A DNA stretch of 64,000 nucleotides from Flavipsychrobacter sp. (GTDB lineage: Bacteria > Bacteroidota > Bacteroidia > Chitinophagales > Chitinophagaceae): assembly GCA_041392855.1 (NCBI GenBank), contig JAWKLD010000002.1, positions 124,001 through 188,000 of the forward strand. Reading direction: 5' to 3'. The position numbers were made by a program, and so were the translations under genes. The notes below the pieces were generated by a model. That model was given only the letters and a program-made list of their open reading frames with translations, was not told the origin of the DNA and made no database searches. Positions 19,694 to 26,880 of this stretch are shown here, piece after piece (the stretch's first letter is position 1; the number at the start of each line of letters is the position of its first letter).

Positions 19694-20065
19694 ATCATTG
19701 ACCGTAACAGAAACAGCATAACCTATACTGGTGGTAGCACCACCGTCTCGTACTGTTAATGTACCATTGTAGGTACCTGCTGCAGGTGCAGCCGGCACGG
19801 CTGTTGAGATAGGGCTAGCTGGCAACGCCGCATTAACCACATCAACAAATCCTTGTCCGTTAGCTGTCGCGTCCCAATCAATACTATAGTCAACCGGCGT
19901 ACCAGTTGTTCCACTATAAGTAATATCGGCACTTGTCGTACCACTACAAACTGTAGGTGTACCATTAACTATCGTAATGGTTGGCTGCGCTATGGCAACT
20001 GTCGAAAATGCTGAGAATACTACTAGTAGAAATAATAGTAATGGGTGTTTTTTAGTAAACTTCAT
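11333..20065 (-). CDS. giant Ig-repeat T9SS surface protein, N-terminal part (before frameshift)
   Basis: The 2,910-residue frame starts with a Sec signal peptide (MKFTKKHPLLLFLLVVFSAF..., cleaved near AIAQ at residue 27). An ~97-residue leader domain with one cysteine follows, then 28 complete Ig-like units and half of the 29th. It ends in an out-of-frame tail (RWWCDI) at the seam of a duplication; the frame starting at 11343 continues the protein. Such proteins are exported by Sec and then T9SS and act at the cell surface, commonly as adhesins or matrix proteins; that role is inferred from architecture. The nearest upstream gene, radC, is 363 bases away and is functionally unrelated. Whether the split is real or a sequence error cannot be settled here. 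Confidence 0.85.
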   Translation of the reverse strand: MKFTKKHPLLLFLLVVFSAFSTVAIAQPTITIVNGTPTVCSGTTSADITYSGTTGTPVDYSIDWDATANGQGFVDVVNAALPASPISTAVPAAPAAGTYNGTLTVRDGGATTSIGYAVSVTVNDAPVVTDHGVNRTICENTNTTFSVTATGSNLTYQWESSINGGATYNTVSNGGIYSGATTATLTLTNVPAASSSTLFRCVVSSASCPSATSAARLLVVNAAPTIAYHGVNQTICSGDNTNFTIVASAAATTYQWEASVNGGATYTNVTNGGIYSGATTNTLTITGATTAVSSTLFRCVASGPCGSATSGARLLVVNELPSVSTQPVDKTICAGSNTTFDVIGSGANVTYQWQVSTNGGATFTNLTNAGIYSNVTTQSLGITAATTAENNNQYRCVVSGTCPPSVNSTARTLTVNGVPTITAQPAAAAVCNGQNGSFSVTATGTAITYQWQESINGGATYSNLNNGGIYSGVTTTTLNLTGVNTGLNNNLYRCVVSGTCTPAATSNAVALTINESPVVTDHGVNRTICDGDNTTFGITATGAGLTYQWEASTNGGATYANVTNGGIYSGATTATLTLTGVPAASSSTLFRCVVSGTCTPAVNSAARLLVVNTVPSIAVQAVDRTICAGGNTTFEVVGSGAGITYQWELSTNGGATWANVTNGGIYSGAATNILTITAATAAENNNQYRCVVSGTCTPAATSTARTLTVNESPVVTVQPANTTVCENATANFSVTATGAGLTYQWQESTNGGATFTNIVNGGIYSGATTATLGLSSPPTSANNNQYRCVVSGTCTPAVNSNAATLTVDGLPVVTDHGVNRTICDGDNTTFAITTTGAGLTYQWQVSSNGGATYANVTNGGIYSGATTATLTLTGATTAVSSTLYRCVVSGTCTPGTTSGARLLTVTTLPSVSVQPIDKTICSGGNTTFDVVGSGAGITYQWQVSTNGGATFTNLANGGIYSNVTTQTLGITAATAAENNNQYRCVVSGTCPPAATSNAATLTVNVPPVVTTQPTNSAICPGGNTSFTVVSTGATLTYQWQVSTNGGATFTNLTNTGIYSNVTTATLNLTAATVAENNNQYRCVINASCTPNTTSNAATLTFNSAPVVTSDGVNSSICAGDNTSFTITATGTGLTYQWEASTNGGVTYANVTNGGIYSGATTATLTLTAVPASSSSTLFRCVVSGTCTPSATSAARLLTVTTLPGIAVQAVDRTICEGGNTTFDVVGSGAGITYQWQVSTNGGATFTNLANGGIYSNVTTQNLGITAATAAENNNQYRCVVSGTCPPNAISTPRTLTVNTAPVVTVQPVSTAICPGANTSFSVTATGAGLTYQWQVSTNGGATFTNLTNTGIYSNTTTATLNLTAATAAEHNNQYRCVINGTCTPNTTSNAATLTINTLPAITAQPVNSTICEGSNTSFSVTATGTGLTYQWQVSTNAGATWTNLANGGIYSNATTATLNLTAATTAVNNNQYRCVVGGTCPPSVTSNAATLTINTLPAITAQPVNSTICEGTNTSFSVTATGTSITYQWQVSTNGGATWTNLANGGIYSNATTATLNLTAASVAVNNNQYRCVVSGTCTPAATSNAATLTINTAPVVTVQPVNSTICPGANTSFSVTATGTALTYQWQVSTNGGATFTNLTNTGIYSNVTTATLNLTAATVAENNNQYRCVVSGTCTPAATSNAATLTFNSTPAVTGQPTNSTICEGTNTSFSVTATGLGITYQWQVSTNSGATWTNLTNTGIYSNVTTATLNLTAATVAVNNNQYRCVVSGTCTPPATSNAATLTINTSPVITVQPVNSTICDGANTSFSVTATGTALTYQWQVSTNGGATFTNLANGGIYSNVTTATLNLTAATTAENNNLYRCVVSGTCTPSVNSTARLLTVNSLPTVTVQPVNSTICEGNNTAFSITATGTGITYQWQVSTNSGATWTNLTNTGIYSNVTTNTLNLTAATIAENNNQYRCVVSGTCTPAANSNAATLTINTSPAIVNHGVNRTICEGDNTTFDVTVTGAGLTYQWQSSINGGATYTNVVNGGIYSNATTASLTITNATPSASSTLFRCVIGGTCPPGVTSAARLLVVNAVPKVTSQPADMAVCLGNSASFTIIGSGANVTYQWQESTNGGTTWSNVVNGGAYSGATTQSLGIATPAVTFSGNRYRCVVSGTCAPSATSNVAQLTVNTLPAITGQPSNTATCPGGNASFTVTATGSGAAYQWYISTNGGGTWGSIANGGIYSGATTATLNLTGAAVSDNGNLYRCVVSGVCLPSVTSNTVSLSINTLPAVTLNPVNSTICEGSNTSFTAAGTGTGVAYQWQVSTNSGATWTNLTNTGIYTGVTTTTLNLTAATTAVHNNQYRCMVSGTCTPSVATTAAMLTIDTKPVVTVAPVNSTICEGNNTSFSVTATGTALTYQWQVSTNGGATWTNLTNTGIYSNATTATLNLTAATTAVNNNQYRCIVSGTCAPSATSAAATLTINTAPVVTVNPVNSTICPGTNTSFAAAGIGIGITYQWQVSTNGGATWTNLTNTGIYSGVTTTTLSLTAATIAENNNQYRCIISGTCAPAATTTAAILIFNSTPAVTMHPINSTICQNNNASFTISATGLGISYQWQESTNGGATWSNVTNGGMYSNATTSTLNLTNVPPTANNYQYRCVVTGTCAPAATSNAGILTVNAAPFVTNHGVNRTICAGDNTTFDVTAIGLGVTYQWQLSTNGGATWSNVTNGGIYSNATTASLTITNAMATSSSTLFRCVLGGSCPPGVTSAPRLLVVNSLPSINVQPVDKVICDGGSTSFSITASGTSLTFQWQVSTNGGGTWTNLTNTGIHSNTTTPSLSVTAATTSANNNQYRCIVSGVCTPSVTSTARTLTVHTLPAITANPTNKNVCEGDNTTFDVTATGTGISYQWQVSRWWCDI

Positions 20066-20428
20066 GCAATCGCGTTTAATATCAAATATTTAAATAGAGG
20101 TGTACAATATGACCCTTCCCTGACAATCAACAAGCCAGAGAAGCACATATTAAGAGCTAATTTATACAAAAGGATTTATTTTTTATACTTTTTTTAACAG
20201 GAAGGCAATAATAAAATAAGGGATTAAAAAATCATGGTATATGAACTTATTGAAAACAAAATCAATTAATTAGACAATACATACATTTTACTTCTATGTA
20301 TCTCTTGCCCTTATACATCGCTTGGCAGAAATGAGTAACGCCTGAAAAGGCCCGCAAAAGAAACACCCCAACGACTACGCCGCTACTCTGCTAAATAGAA
20401 ACCAGTCCAATATAGTAAACAAACAACA
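20066..20428. other. intergenic region upstream of the giant gene
   Basis: This 363-bp stretch is AT-rich, especially 20160-20300, and holds the presumed promoter and leader of the giant gene on the minus strand and the 3' flank of radC. I see no ORF of note, no tRNA and no long hairpin. Read on the minus strand, a TTG followed 18 bases later by TATTGTAC (near 20105-20135) is only a partial match to a Bacteroidota promoter. Confidence 0.5.
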
Positions 20429-21118
20429 TTATATCAGCCCTTCATCACCCATACTAGTGTAGCCCGTCCCAGATACTATAATATGGTCTAATAATTGAAT
20501 ATCCATTGTTGCTGCCGCTGATTTTAGTTTGAGGGTCATGTCCACATCTGCTTTACTTGGCTTAGGGTTGCCAGAGGGGTGATTATGAGCCAATATTATC
20601 TTATTGGCGCTCAACAATAAGGCCTGCTTTAAAATAACCCTATTGTCAGCAACCGTACCTGTAAGCCCGCCAGTACTTATTATTTCAGGTTTTATCACCT
20701 TGTTTGACTGATTGAGGAACAAGACACAAAGCGCTTCGTTTGACAGGTCTTTTATTAAAGGAATAACTATATCCGCAGCATCTTTACTTTGTTTTACTAC
20801 AGCTCTGTCTAAGGCCTGCCCTAACTGTCGTCGCCTGCCCAATTCTAAAGCTGAAGCTATAGTAATGGCTCGAGCTTCACCAATGCCTTTGGTTTTTTGT
20901 AGCTCTACTACTGTTACTTTGCCTAGTTCGTGTAGGTTATTATCTGCCAAAGCCAGTACTTCTCGGGCTAGATCTAGTGCCGACTTCTCTTTTGTTCCGC
21001 TGGAAATCAATATTGCTAATAATTCTGCATCAGTTAACGCTGCAGGACCTTTTTGTAGCATTTTCTCTCTTGGCCGTTCATCTACCGACCAGTTTTTAAT
21101 ACTTTTCGACGTGCTCAA
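20429..21118 (-). CDS. radC: RadC-family JAB-domain protein
   Basis: The 229-residue protein has an N-terminal helix-hairpin-helix region (KTKGIGEARAITIASALELG) and a C-terminal JAB/MPN+ domain with the metal-binding signature HNHPSGNPKPSKAD. The length is normal. RadC proteins were linked to DNA repair historically, but their biochemical role is uncertain. The most likely start is a TTG at 21118; no in-frame ATG is close by, and the SIKNWSVDERPREKML segment that follows is the usual beginning of the family. The gene is divergent from bshC with a 143-base gap. Confidence 0.9.
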   Translation of the reverse strand: MSTSKSIKNWSVDERPREKMLQKGPAALTDAELLAILISSGTKEKSALDLAREVLALADNNLHELGKVTVVELQKTKGIGEARAITIASALELGRRRQLGQALDRAVVKQSKDAADIVIPLIKDLSNEALCVLFLNQSNKVIKPEIISTGGLTGTVADNRVILKQALLLSANKIILAHNHPSGNPKPSKADVDMTLKLKSAAATMDIQLLDHIIVSGTGYTSMGDEGLI

Positions 21119-21261
21119 ATCATGGTTATTTAGATATAGGGTAACAATTTACACCATGCAATTGATTAAAACACATAGCGGCATTAGCTTTCTCTATCAA
21201 TATTTTGTTCGTTTTGCAATGGTTGTTAGTATTTTCGTCAAATAATTAAAGGATTACGACT

Positions 21262-22869
21262 GTGCCTAGCGACTGTATATATATACCATATCAGGATACT
21301 CACTCTTTTTCAAAGTTGGTGCTCGACTACCAAAACCAAATACCTGACCTACAACCTTTTTATCAATATTCTCCTAGCAAAGAAGGCATCGCTAAAGCGA
21401 TAGAAGAAAGAAGTAAATACCCTACAGACAGAGTCGCATTAGTAGATACACTACATCAACAATATAAAGACCTAACGCCTATTGAAGCTGTAACAAAAAA
21501 TATTGCTTCATTAGCCGACGAGCATACCTATACTATATGCACTGCACATCAGCCCAACTTATTAACCGGCTACCTCTATTTTATATATAAGATACTACAC
21601 GCCGTTAAGCTGGCCGAGGAATTGAACAAGAGTCATCCCAACAAACATTTTGTGCCTGTGTACTATATGGGTAGCGAGGACAACGATCTGGAAGAACTGG
21701 GCGTTTTCAGATATGAGGGAGAGCGATATACATGGGATGGCAACGGACAAACGGGTGCTGTAGGCAGAATGAACACGGAAAGTCTGAAACCTCTATTAGA
21801 CAATCTTTTTCGTGTACTTGGGCCACCAAGCAAAACTACTGACGAACTTAAAGAGCTACTTCAAAATGCCTACTTAAAACAACCTACAATAGGCAAAGCA
21901 ACGCAATATATTGTACACGAACTTTTTGGGCGGTATGGTTTGGTCGTAATAGACCCTGATGTAGCTATTTTTAAAAAGAATATCAGTTCTATTATTGAAG
22001 ACGACCTGCTACAACACACTGCAAAGGAGCTGGTTGAACAACAAGTAAAAAACATAACCGACAAAGGCTATAAGTCTCAAGCCTACCCGCGTGACATAAA
22101 CCTCTTTTATATGAAAGATGATATAAGAGAGCGGATAGAAAAAGAGGAGGACAAATGGATAGTTGTAAATACAAACATCAGTTTCTCAGAAAAAGAACTG
22201 CTTGAAGAGCTGGACAAACATCCTAAAAGGCTTAGCCCTAATGTAATACTTAGAGGCCTGTTACAAGAAACCATGCTACCGAATGTTGCTTTTATAGGCG
22301 GTGGAGCCGAGGTGGCTTACTGGCTACAACTAAAGGAGGTATTTAGCCACTACAAAGTATTTTACCCTGTAATATTGCAGCGCCAATCGGCCATGTGGAT
22401 AAAGCCTAAATACAAAGCACTTCGCCAAAAACTCGGACTTAGTATAGAAGATCTTTTTAAACCCACTCTTATACTAGAGGAAGAAGAAGTACAAAAGAAC
22501 ACAGTGCATAACTGGCAAACAGCAGAAGAGCAAAAAGAAGCCAACGAATTACTGAACAAGCTCAAACAAAAAGCCATTGCTATAGATACTACCCTTGGCG
22601 CATCTGCCGAAGCTGCGCTTGCTAAAATATCAAAACAGCTTACTGTTTTGGAAAAGAAAATGCTACGTGCTGAAAAACGAAAACTAGCTACAACTATTGG
22701 TCGCATACACCAACTAAAGGAAGGACTATTTCCTAAGGGTGGATTGCAAGAGCGAATAGACAACTTCATTGACTACTACCCTACTTACGGAGACGAATTT
22801 TTAGATCAACTTAAAGAAGGTATACTTCCATACAACGAGCAGTTCCTGATCATTGAAGATGAAGATTAA
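21262..22869 (+). CDS. bshC: putative cysteine ligase of bacillithiol synthesis
   Basis: BshC joins cysteine to glucosaminyl-malate in the last step of making bacillithiol, a low-molecular-weight thiol. The 535-residue protein matches the family in length and in the segments CTAHQPNLLTGYLYFIYKI, VYYMGSEDNDLEELG and FIGGGAEVAYWLQLK. The N-terminal half is a nucleotidyltransferase-like fold and the region near residues 415-490 is a charged coiled coil that mediates dimerisation in the family. It starts with GTG at 21262. The bshA and bshB genes are not in the window. The downstream gene encodes a porin-like protein after a 63-base gap. Confidence 0.93.
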   Translation: MPSDCIYIPYQDTHSFSKLVLDYQNQIPDLQPFYQYSPSKEGIAKAIEERSKYPTDRVALVDTLHQQYKDLTPIEAVTKNIASLADEHTYTICTAHQPNLLTGYLYFIYKILHAVKLAEELNKSHPNKHFVPVYYMGSEDNDLEELGVFRYEGERYTWDGNGQTGAVGRMNTESLKPLLDNLFRVLGPPSKTTDELKELLQNAYLKQPTIGKATQYIVHELFGRYGLVVIDPDVAIFKKNISSIIEDDLLQHTAKELVEQQVKNITDKGYKSQAYPRDINLFYMKDDIRERIEKEEDKWIVVNTNISFSEKELLEELDKHPKRLSPNVILRGLLQETMLPNVAFIGGGAEVAYWLQLKEVFSHYKVFYPVILQRQSAMWIKPKYKALRQKLGLSIEDLFKPTLILEEEEVQKNTVHNWQTAEEQKEANELLNKLKQKAIAIDTTLGASAEAALAKISKQLTVLEKKMLRAEKRKLATTIGRIHQLKEGLFPKGGLQERIDNFIDYYPTYGDEFLDQLKEGILPYNEQFLIIEDED

Positions 22870-22932
22870 GTTACGTTCCTATTATTTCTAACAGTTTATA
22901 AATACATTTGTTATACACATAAAATTATACCG

Positions 22933-23580
22933 ATGAAACACATAAAAATACTAGTTGCAGCAGTACTCTTTTGCTTCCCTTTATTGGCAACAGCACAGCC
23001 TGGCTCTCCACTTAAAGTAGACTTAGGTATTAAAGTAGGCGCCAACTTTTCTAGCCTTAGCGGCAATGGTTGGGACAATGGTCTTAAAGCGGGTCTTCTT
23101 GGTGGTGTTTACGGAGGCGTACACACAAGCAAGCTTGGCGGACAAATAGAATTACTATTCAGCCAAGTAAAGTATGATATGAATACTAAGGTGCTTTATG
23201 ATGCTGGTAAAAATGCACTGGGATTTAACCCTACTTTCAATAACCAAGCAGACTCTAACAAAAACGGTAGTGTTGCCGTTAGTTATTTACAAATTCCTAT
23301 ACTTTTCAATCTAAAAGTAAAAGGTCCGATCTGGTTACAAGTAGGTCCTCAGTATACAAGCATCATTGGACTTAATGACAAGGAGAATATTTTTAAAGAT
23401 GTGAAAACGGTTATTAATACTGGAGATGTTTCAGGTGTTATTGGCTTGCAAGTAAAATTGACCAAGCTAAATGTAGGTGCCAGATATATCATTGGTTTTT
23501 CTGACCTGAACAGCTCTTCTGTTTCAGAATCTTGGAAACAACGTACTATCCAACTACATATTGGTTATTCCTTCTTATAG
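22933..23580 (+). CDS. outer-membrane beta-barrel protein (porin/PorT-like family)
   Basis: The 215-residue protein has a Sec signal peptide of about 21 residues (cleavage near ATAQ) and then alternating amphipathic strands beginning with VDLGIKVGANFSSL, a typical start of small 8-stranded outer-membrane barrels of Bacteroidota. Further strands include IELLFSQVKYD, VSYLQIPILFNLKV and INVGARYIIGFSDL-like segments, and the C-terminus ends in an aromatic strand (LHIGYSFL). The function of this group is mostly unknown. A strong terminator follows 20 bases downstream. Confidence 0.8.
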   Translation: MKHIKILVAAVLFCFPLLATAQPGSPLKVDLGIKVGANFSSLSGNGWDNGLKAGLLGGVYGGVHTSKLGGQIELLFSQVKYDMNTKVLYDAGKNALGFNPTFNNQADSNKNGSVAVSYLQIPILFNLKVKGPIWLQVGPQYTSIIGLNDKENIFKDVKTVINTGDVSGVIGLQVKLTKLNVGARYIIGFSDLNSSSVSESWKQRTIQLHIGYSFL

Positions 23581-23599
23581 TCAACAACCTTATTATATT

Positions 23600-23632
23600 A
23601 AAAAAGCAGCTGTATACAACAGCTGCTTTTTT
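23600..23632. terminator. bidirectional intrinsic terminator
   Basis: AAAAAAGCAGCTGT at 23600-23613 pairs with ACAGCTGCTTTTTT at 23619-23632 around a short ATACA loop. The flanking A- and T-runs make it usable from both sides. It serves the outer-membrane protein gene on the plus strand and the small lipoprotein gene ending at 23731 on the minus strand. Confidence 0.85.
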
Positions 23633-23730
23633 GTAAGCTTAAAATGCTTAATATCCTATAACACTAAACCACAACAGGTTGGCAGAACTAACCTACCAAC
23701 CTATTAAATGTCTTTGTAAGAATTTCTTTT

Positions 23731-23865
23731 TTAATTTACTGATGATGACGCATGCAGCTTGTTAGGGCAACCATACTTAGAAGTAGAGTTACAAGAAGTA
23801 GCAAACGCTAATGCTATGATAGCTGCTAATGCGATAATATTACGAGTCTTAAAAAACTTTTGCAT
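23731..23865 (-). CDS. 44-residue small lipoprotein
   Basis: Reading the minus strand gives an ATG at 23865 and a TAA at 23731-23733. The 44 residues begin with a basic segment (MQKFFKTRN), then a hydrophobic core (IIALAAIIALAFATS) and a lipobox cysteine at C25, leaving a mature peptide of about 20 residues that contains a KYGCP motif. The signal structure and a clean start and stop support a real gene. The divergent mpl gene starts 70 bases away and a shared terminator lies between it and the upstream barrel gene. I do not know its function. Similar tiny lipoproteins with YGCP tails exist in related bacteria as far as I recall; that is memory, not a search. Confidence 0.65.
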   Translation of the reverse strand: MQKFFKTRNIIALAAIIALAFATSCNSTSKYGCPNKLHASSSVN

Positions 23866-23899
23866 AATGTATTTTAACTTAATAAACTGAAAACGCAAT

Positions 23900-23907
23900 T
23901 ACATTTG
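23900..23907 (+). promoter_or_regulatory. TAnnTTTG-type -7 element upstream of mpl (candidate)
   Basis: TACATTTG matches the Bacteroidota -7 consensus exactly and lies 28 bases before the mpl start codon, giving a short leader. A clear TTG at -33 is not seen. Confidence 0.35.
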
Positions 23908-23935
23908 TACGAAGTTAATAAAATAAAAATAAACG

Positions 23936-25300
23936 ATGTATATACATTTCATAGCTATTGGGGGCGCTATTATGCACCAGCTAGCCATAGCATTACATAA
24001 TAAAGGACACAAAATAACTGGTAGTGACGATGAAATAAACGACCCTGCCAAAACTAACCTGAAGGCAAAAGGCATATTGCCCGACCAAGAGGGCTGGCAC
24101 ACAGACCGCATCAATAGTGATATAGATGCGATAGTATTGGGCATGCATGCTAAAGGAGACAACCCGGAACTAAAGCGTGCTCAGGAATTAGGCTTGAACA
24201 TCTACTCTTTCCCACAATATGTATACGAAGTAAGTAAAGACAAAAAACGAATTGTGATAGCTGGAAGCCATGGTAAAACAACCATTACTTCCATGATCAT
24301 GCATATACTGCGTCATGAAGGGGTGGATTTTGACTACTTGGTTGGTGCTAAAGTTGAAGGGTTTGACCTTTCTGTGAAGTTGACCGATGCGCCCATCATC
24401 ATATTGGAAGGTGACGAATACCCTGCATCCGTGATAGAAAAACGACCAAAAGTATTCTTCTATCATCCACACATCAGCGTATTAAGTGGCATAGCCTGGG
24501 ACCATATCAATGTATTCCCTACCTATGATATTTACCTCAATCAGTTTGAGCAATATTTGGAAGGCATAGAAAAAGATGTGCCTGTTTTTTATAATAACGA
24601 AGACACAGAAGTGCAAAAAGTAATTGCCTCTTCTGCCAAGCATTTAAACAACACTCCGTACAATACCCCCAACTATAAATATGACAACGGCAAGGCCATT
24701 GTTACCGCTAATGGGAAAGAGTATTCAGTTTCTGTTTTTGGCAAGCACAACTTGCTCAATATGCAAGCCGCTATTGCTGTATGCACAGAGTTAGGTATTA
24801 ATGAAGACAACAGTTATAATGCGATAGCCAGTTTTAAAGGTGCCGCGAGAAGACTTGAAAAGATAATAGACACACAGGAGTTGGTTGCCTTTAGAGATTT
24901 TGCGCATGCACCATCAAAACTAAAAGCCACCCTTAACGCTACAAGAGAAGCCTACCCTAACCATCAACTTATTGCCTGCTTTGAGCTTCATACCTTTAGT
25001 AGCCTTAGCGACGCTTTTTTAAAAGAGTATGCTCATAGTATGGATGCAGCCGATGAAGCTTTGGTCTTTTTCAGTCACCATGCCATAGCATTAAAAGGGC
25101 TACCGCCTATTAGTACAGAACAGGTAAAGGCTCATTTTAACAGAGCAGACCTTGAAGCTATAGACGATAAAGAAATACTTAAAAACAAAGTGAGTACCTT
25201 ACTCGAAAACAAAGAACGCCCTACCTGTTTATTACTAATGAGTAGTGGCACCTTTGATGGAATTGATTGGAATAGTGTAAGTTCGCAGTTCAGCAACTAG
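23936..25300 (+). CDS. mpl: UDP-MurNAc:tripeptide ligase-type Mur ligase (peptidoglycan recycling)
   Basis: Mpl reattaches the tripeptide L-Ala-gamma-D-Glu-meso-DAP to UDP-MurNAc in the cytosol during cell-wall recycling. The N-terminus has the UDP-binding glycine-rich segment HFIAIGGAIMHQLA. The ATP-binding P-loop is AGSHGKTTITSM, followed by LEGDEYPAS and WDHINVFPTY, which are distinctive for Mpl within the Mur family. The length of 454 residues fits. The exonuclease gene follows after 4 bases, so the two are probably co-transcribed. dapF, which makes meso-DAP, lies 4 kb further along. Confidence 0.88.
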   Translation: MYIHFIAIGGAIMHQLAIALHNKGHKITGSDDEINDPAKTNLKAKGILPDQEGWHTDRINSDIDAIVLGMHAKGDNPELKRAQELGLNIYSFPQYVYEVSKDKKRIVIAGSHGKTTITSMIMHILRHEGVDFDYLVGAKVEGFDLSVKLTDAPIIILEGDEYPASVIEKRPKVFFYHPHISVLSGIAWDHINVFPTYDIYLNQFEQYLEGIEKDVPVFYNNEDTEVQKVIASSAKHLNNTPYNTPNYKYDNGKAIVTANGKEYSVSVFGKHNLLNMQAAIAVCTELGINEDNSYNAIASFKGAARRLEKIIDTQELVAFRDFAHAPSKLKATLNATREAYPNHQLIACFELHTFSSLSDAFLKEYAHSMDAADEALVFFSHHAIALKGLPPISTEQVKAHFNRADLEAIDDKEILKNKVSTLLENKERPTCLLLMSSGTFDGIDWNSVSSQFSN

Positions 25301-25304
25301 ATAT

Positions 25305-26090
25305 ATGGCACAATTAGCGTTAAAAAGACCGATTATATTTTTTGACTTGGAAACAACAGGTACCGACCAAGCAAAAGATAAAATTGTAGAACTGGCATTT
25401 GTAAAGATCAAGCCCGATGGCACACGAGACAAATATGTAAAACGCATCAACCCGGGCATACCCATACCTGTTGATACAACCGCCATACATGGCATTAGCG
25501 ATGAGGATGTAAAAGACTGTCCTCCGTTCAAGCAAATAGCACACGAGCTATACAACTGGATGAAAAACTGTGACCTTGGCGGTTATAATAGCAGCAAGTT
25601 CGACATTCCTCTTTTAGCCGAAGAATTTCTTCGTGTAGGTATTGATGTAGATTTTACGGATAGAAAGATGGTGGATGCCCAACAAATATTCTTTAAGATG
25701 GAAAGCCGCTCTTTAAGTGCTGCACTTAAGTTTTATTGCCAAAAAGAGTTGGAAAATGCCCATAGTGCCGAAGCTGATATCAACGCGACGATAGATGTAT
25801 TAGAAGCGCAACTAGACAGGTACGACAATCTGCAAAACGATGTTGAGTTTCTGCATAAATTCACCCACAATAATCAGCTGGTAGACTATGCTCGCCGTAT
25901 TGTGATGAAAAATGGAGAGCCAATATTCAATTTTGGTAAGCATAAAGGCAAGAAAGTAGAAGATGTATTTACTGCTGAGCCTAACTACTACGACTGGATG
26001 ATGAAAGCCGATTTTTCATTACACACCAAGCAAAAAATATCTGAAATTCTGAACAGAATGAAGCTAAAAAACTCAGGTTTAAAACTTTAA
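25305..26090 (+). CDS. DnaQ-like 3'-5' exonuclease (DEDDh)
   Basis: The 261-residue protein shows the three exonuclease motifs: Exo I IIFFDLETTGTD with the first D and E, Exo II GYNSSKFDIPLLAEEF, and Exo III with H and D in HSAEADINATIDVL. Unlike PolIII epsilon alone, it carries a C-terminal extension of about 60 residues (FNFGKHKGKKVEDVF...YYDWMM), a small domain found fused to such exonucleases. It probably trims DNA or RNA 3' ends; its specific substrate cannot be read. It follows mpl after 4 bases. Confidence 0.87.
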   Translation: MAQLALKRPIIFFDLETTGTDQAKDKIVELAFVKIKPDGTRDKYVKRINPGIPIPVDTTAIHGISDEDVKDCPPFKQIAHELYNWMKNCDLGGYNSSKFDIPLLAEEFLRVGIDVDFTDRKMVDAQQIFFKMESRSLSAALKFYCQKELENAHSAEADINATIDVLEAQLDRYDNLQNDVEFLHKFTHNNQLVDYARRIVMKNGEPIFNFGKHKGKKVEDVFTAEPNYYDWMMKADFSLHTKQKISEILNRMKLKNSGLKL

Positions 26091-26160
26091 GTTTTTAAAA
26101 CGTCGGTGGTTGCTCATTATTTCTTATTTTCACCTCCTTTATTAAAGTAATTGCCCAGTT

Positions 26161-26880
26161 TTGGACAAACTAGTTATCATACCAACATATAATGAAAAAG
26201 AGAATATCGAAAGGATCATCCTAAAGGTATTATCTCTTGCCGGTAGCTACCATGTGCTTGTAGTGGACGATGGCTCTCCTGACGGGACGGCCAATATCAT
26301 CCGCAAACTACAAGAGATGTACCCCGACCAAGTACATTTGCTGGAACGTACTGGGAAATTAGGGCTTGGTACTGCATATATAGCTGGTTTTAAATGGGCA
26401 TTAAGACGCGACTACCAATATATCTTTGAGATGGATGCAGACTTCTCCCACAACCCCGACGATCTGGTAAGACTGCATCAAGCCTGTGTTTCAGGAGCTG
26501 ATCTTGCTATTGGTTCAAGATACGTTCGTGGTGGTAAGGTGGTCAACTGGCCTTGGGATAGGATATTCATCTCCAAAGGAGGGGCATTTTATACTAAATT
26601 CATCACTTGGATGCCGGTAAACGACCCTACTGCTGGGTTTGTTTGCTACCGTAGAGAGGTCCTAAAGACCATACCTCTCAACAAAGTACAGTTCATCGGC
26701 TATGCCTTTCAGGTAGAAATGAAATACCGTGCTTGGAAACTTGGTTTCAAACTAAAGGAGGTTCCGATAACCTTTGTAGACAGAAAAGAAGGCGTTTCTA
26801 AAATGTCTAAGGGCATCATCAAAGAAGCTATATATGGTGTGTGGAAGATGAAGTCTTTTGCGAATGAACGTAATAGCTAA
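26161..26880 (+). CDS. polyprenol-phosphate mannosyltransferase-like GT2 enzyme
   Basis: The 239-residue family 2 glycosyltransferase resembles dolichol-phosphate-mannose synthase: VIIPTYNEKENIE at the N-terminus, the donor-binding VVDDGSPDGT, the FEMDADFSHNPDDL motif (with DAD for the metal), and GSRYVRGGKVVNWPWDR. It likely loads a sugar from GDP- or UDP-sugar onto a polyprenyl phosphate on the cytoplasmic face of the membrane. It has no C-terminal membrane helices, as in the soluble Dpm1-type enzymes. The start is a TTG at 26161 because the core fold begins immediately and no ATG is near. Its stop overlaps that of wbqC by 4 bases. Confidence 0.88.
   Translation: MDKLVIIPTYNEKENIERIILKVLSLAGSYHVLVVDDGSPDGTANIIRKLQEMYPDQVHLLERTGKLGLGTAYIAGFKWALRRDYQYIFEMDADFSHNPDDLVRLHQACVSGADLAIGSRYVRGGKVVNWPWDRIFISKGGAFYTKFITWMPVNDPTAGFVCYRREVLKTIPLNKVQFIGYAFQVEMKYRAWKLGFKLKEVPITFVDRKEGVSKMSKGIIKEAIYGVWKMKSFANERNS

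Noticed and set aside
20340..20351. GCCT-GAAA-AGGC hairpin in the leader of the giant gene as a structured RNA
   Set aside because: Only a 4-bp stem; on the transcribed minus strand the loop is TTTC, and no further conserved structure is seen.
21158..21247. 29-codon ORF (starting near 21158) between radC and bshC
   Set aside because: Short, overlaps the likely divergent promoter region, and shows no signal peptide or lipobox.
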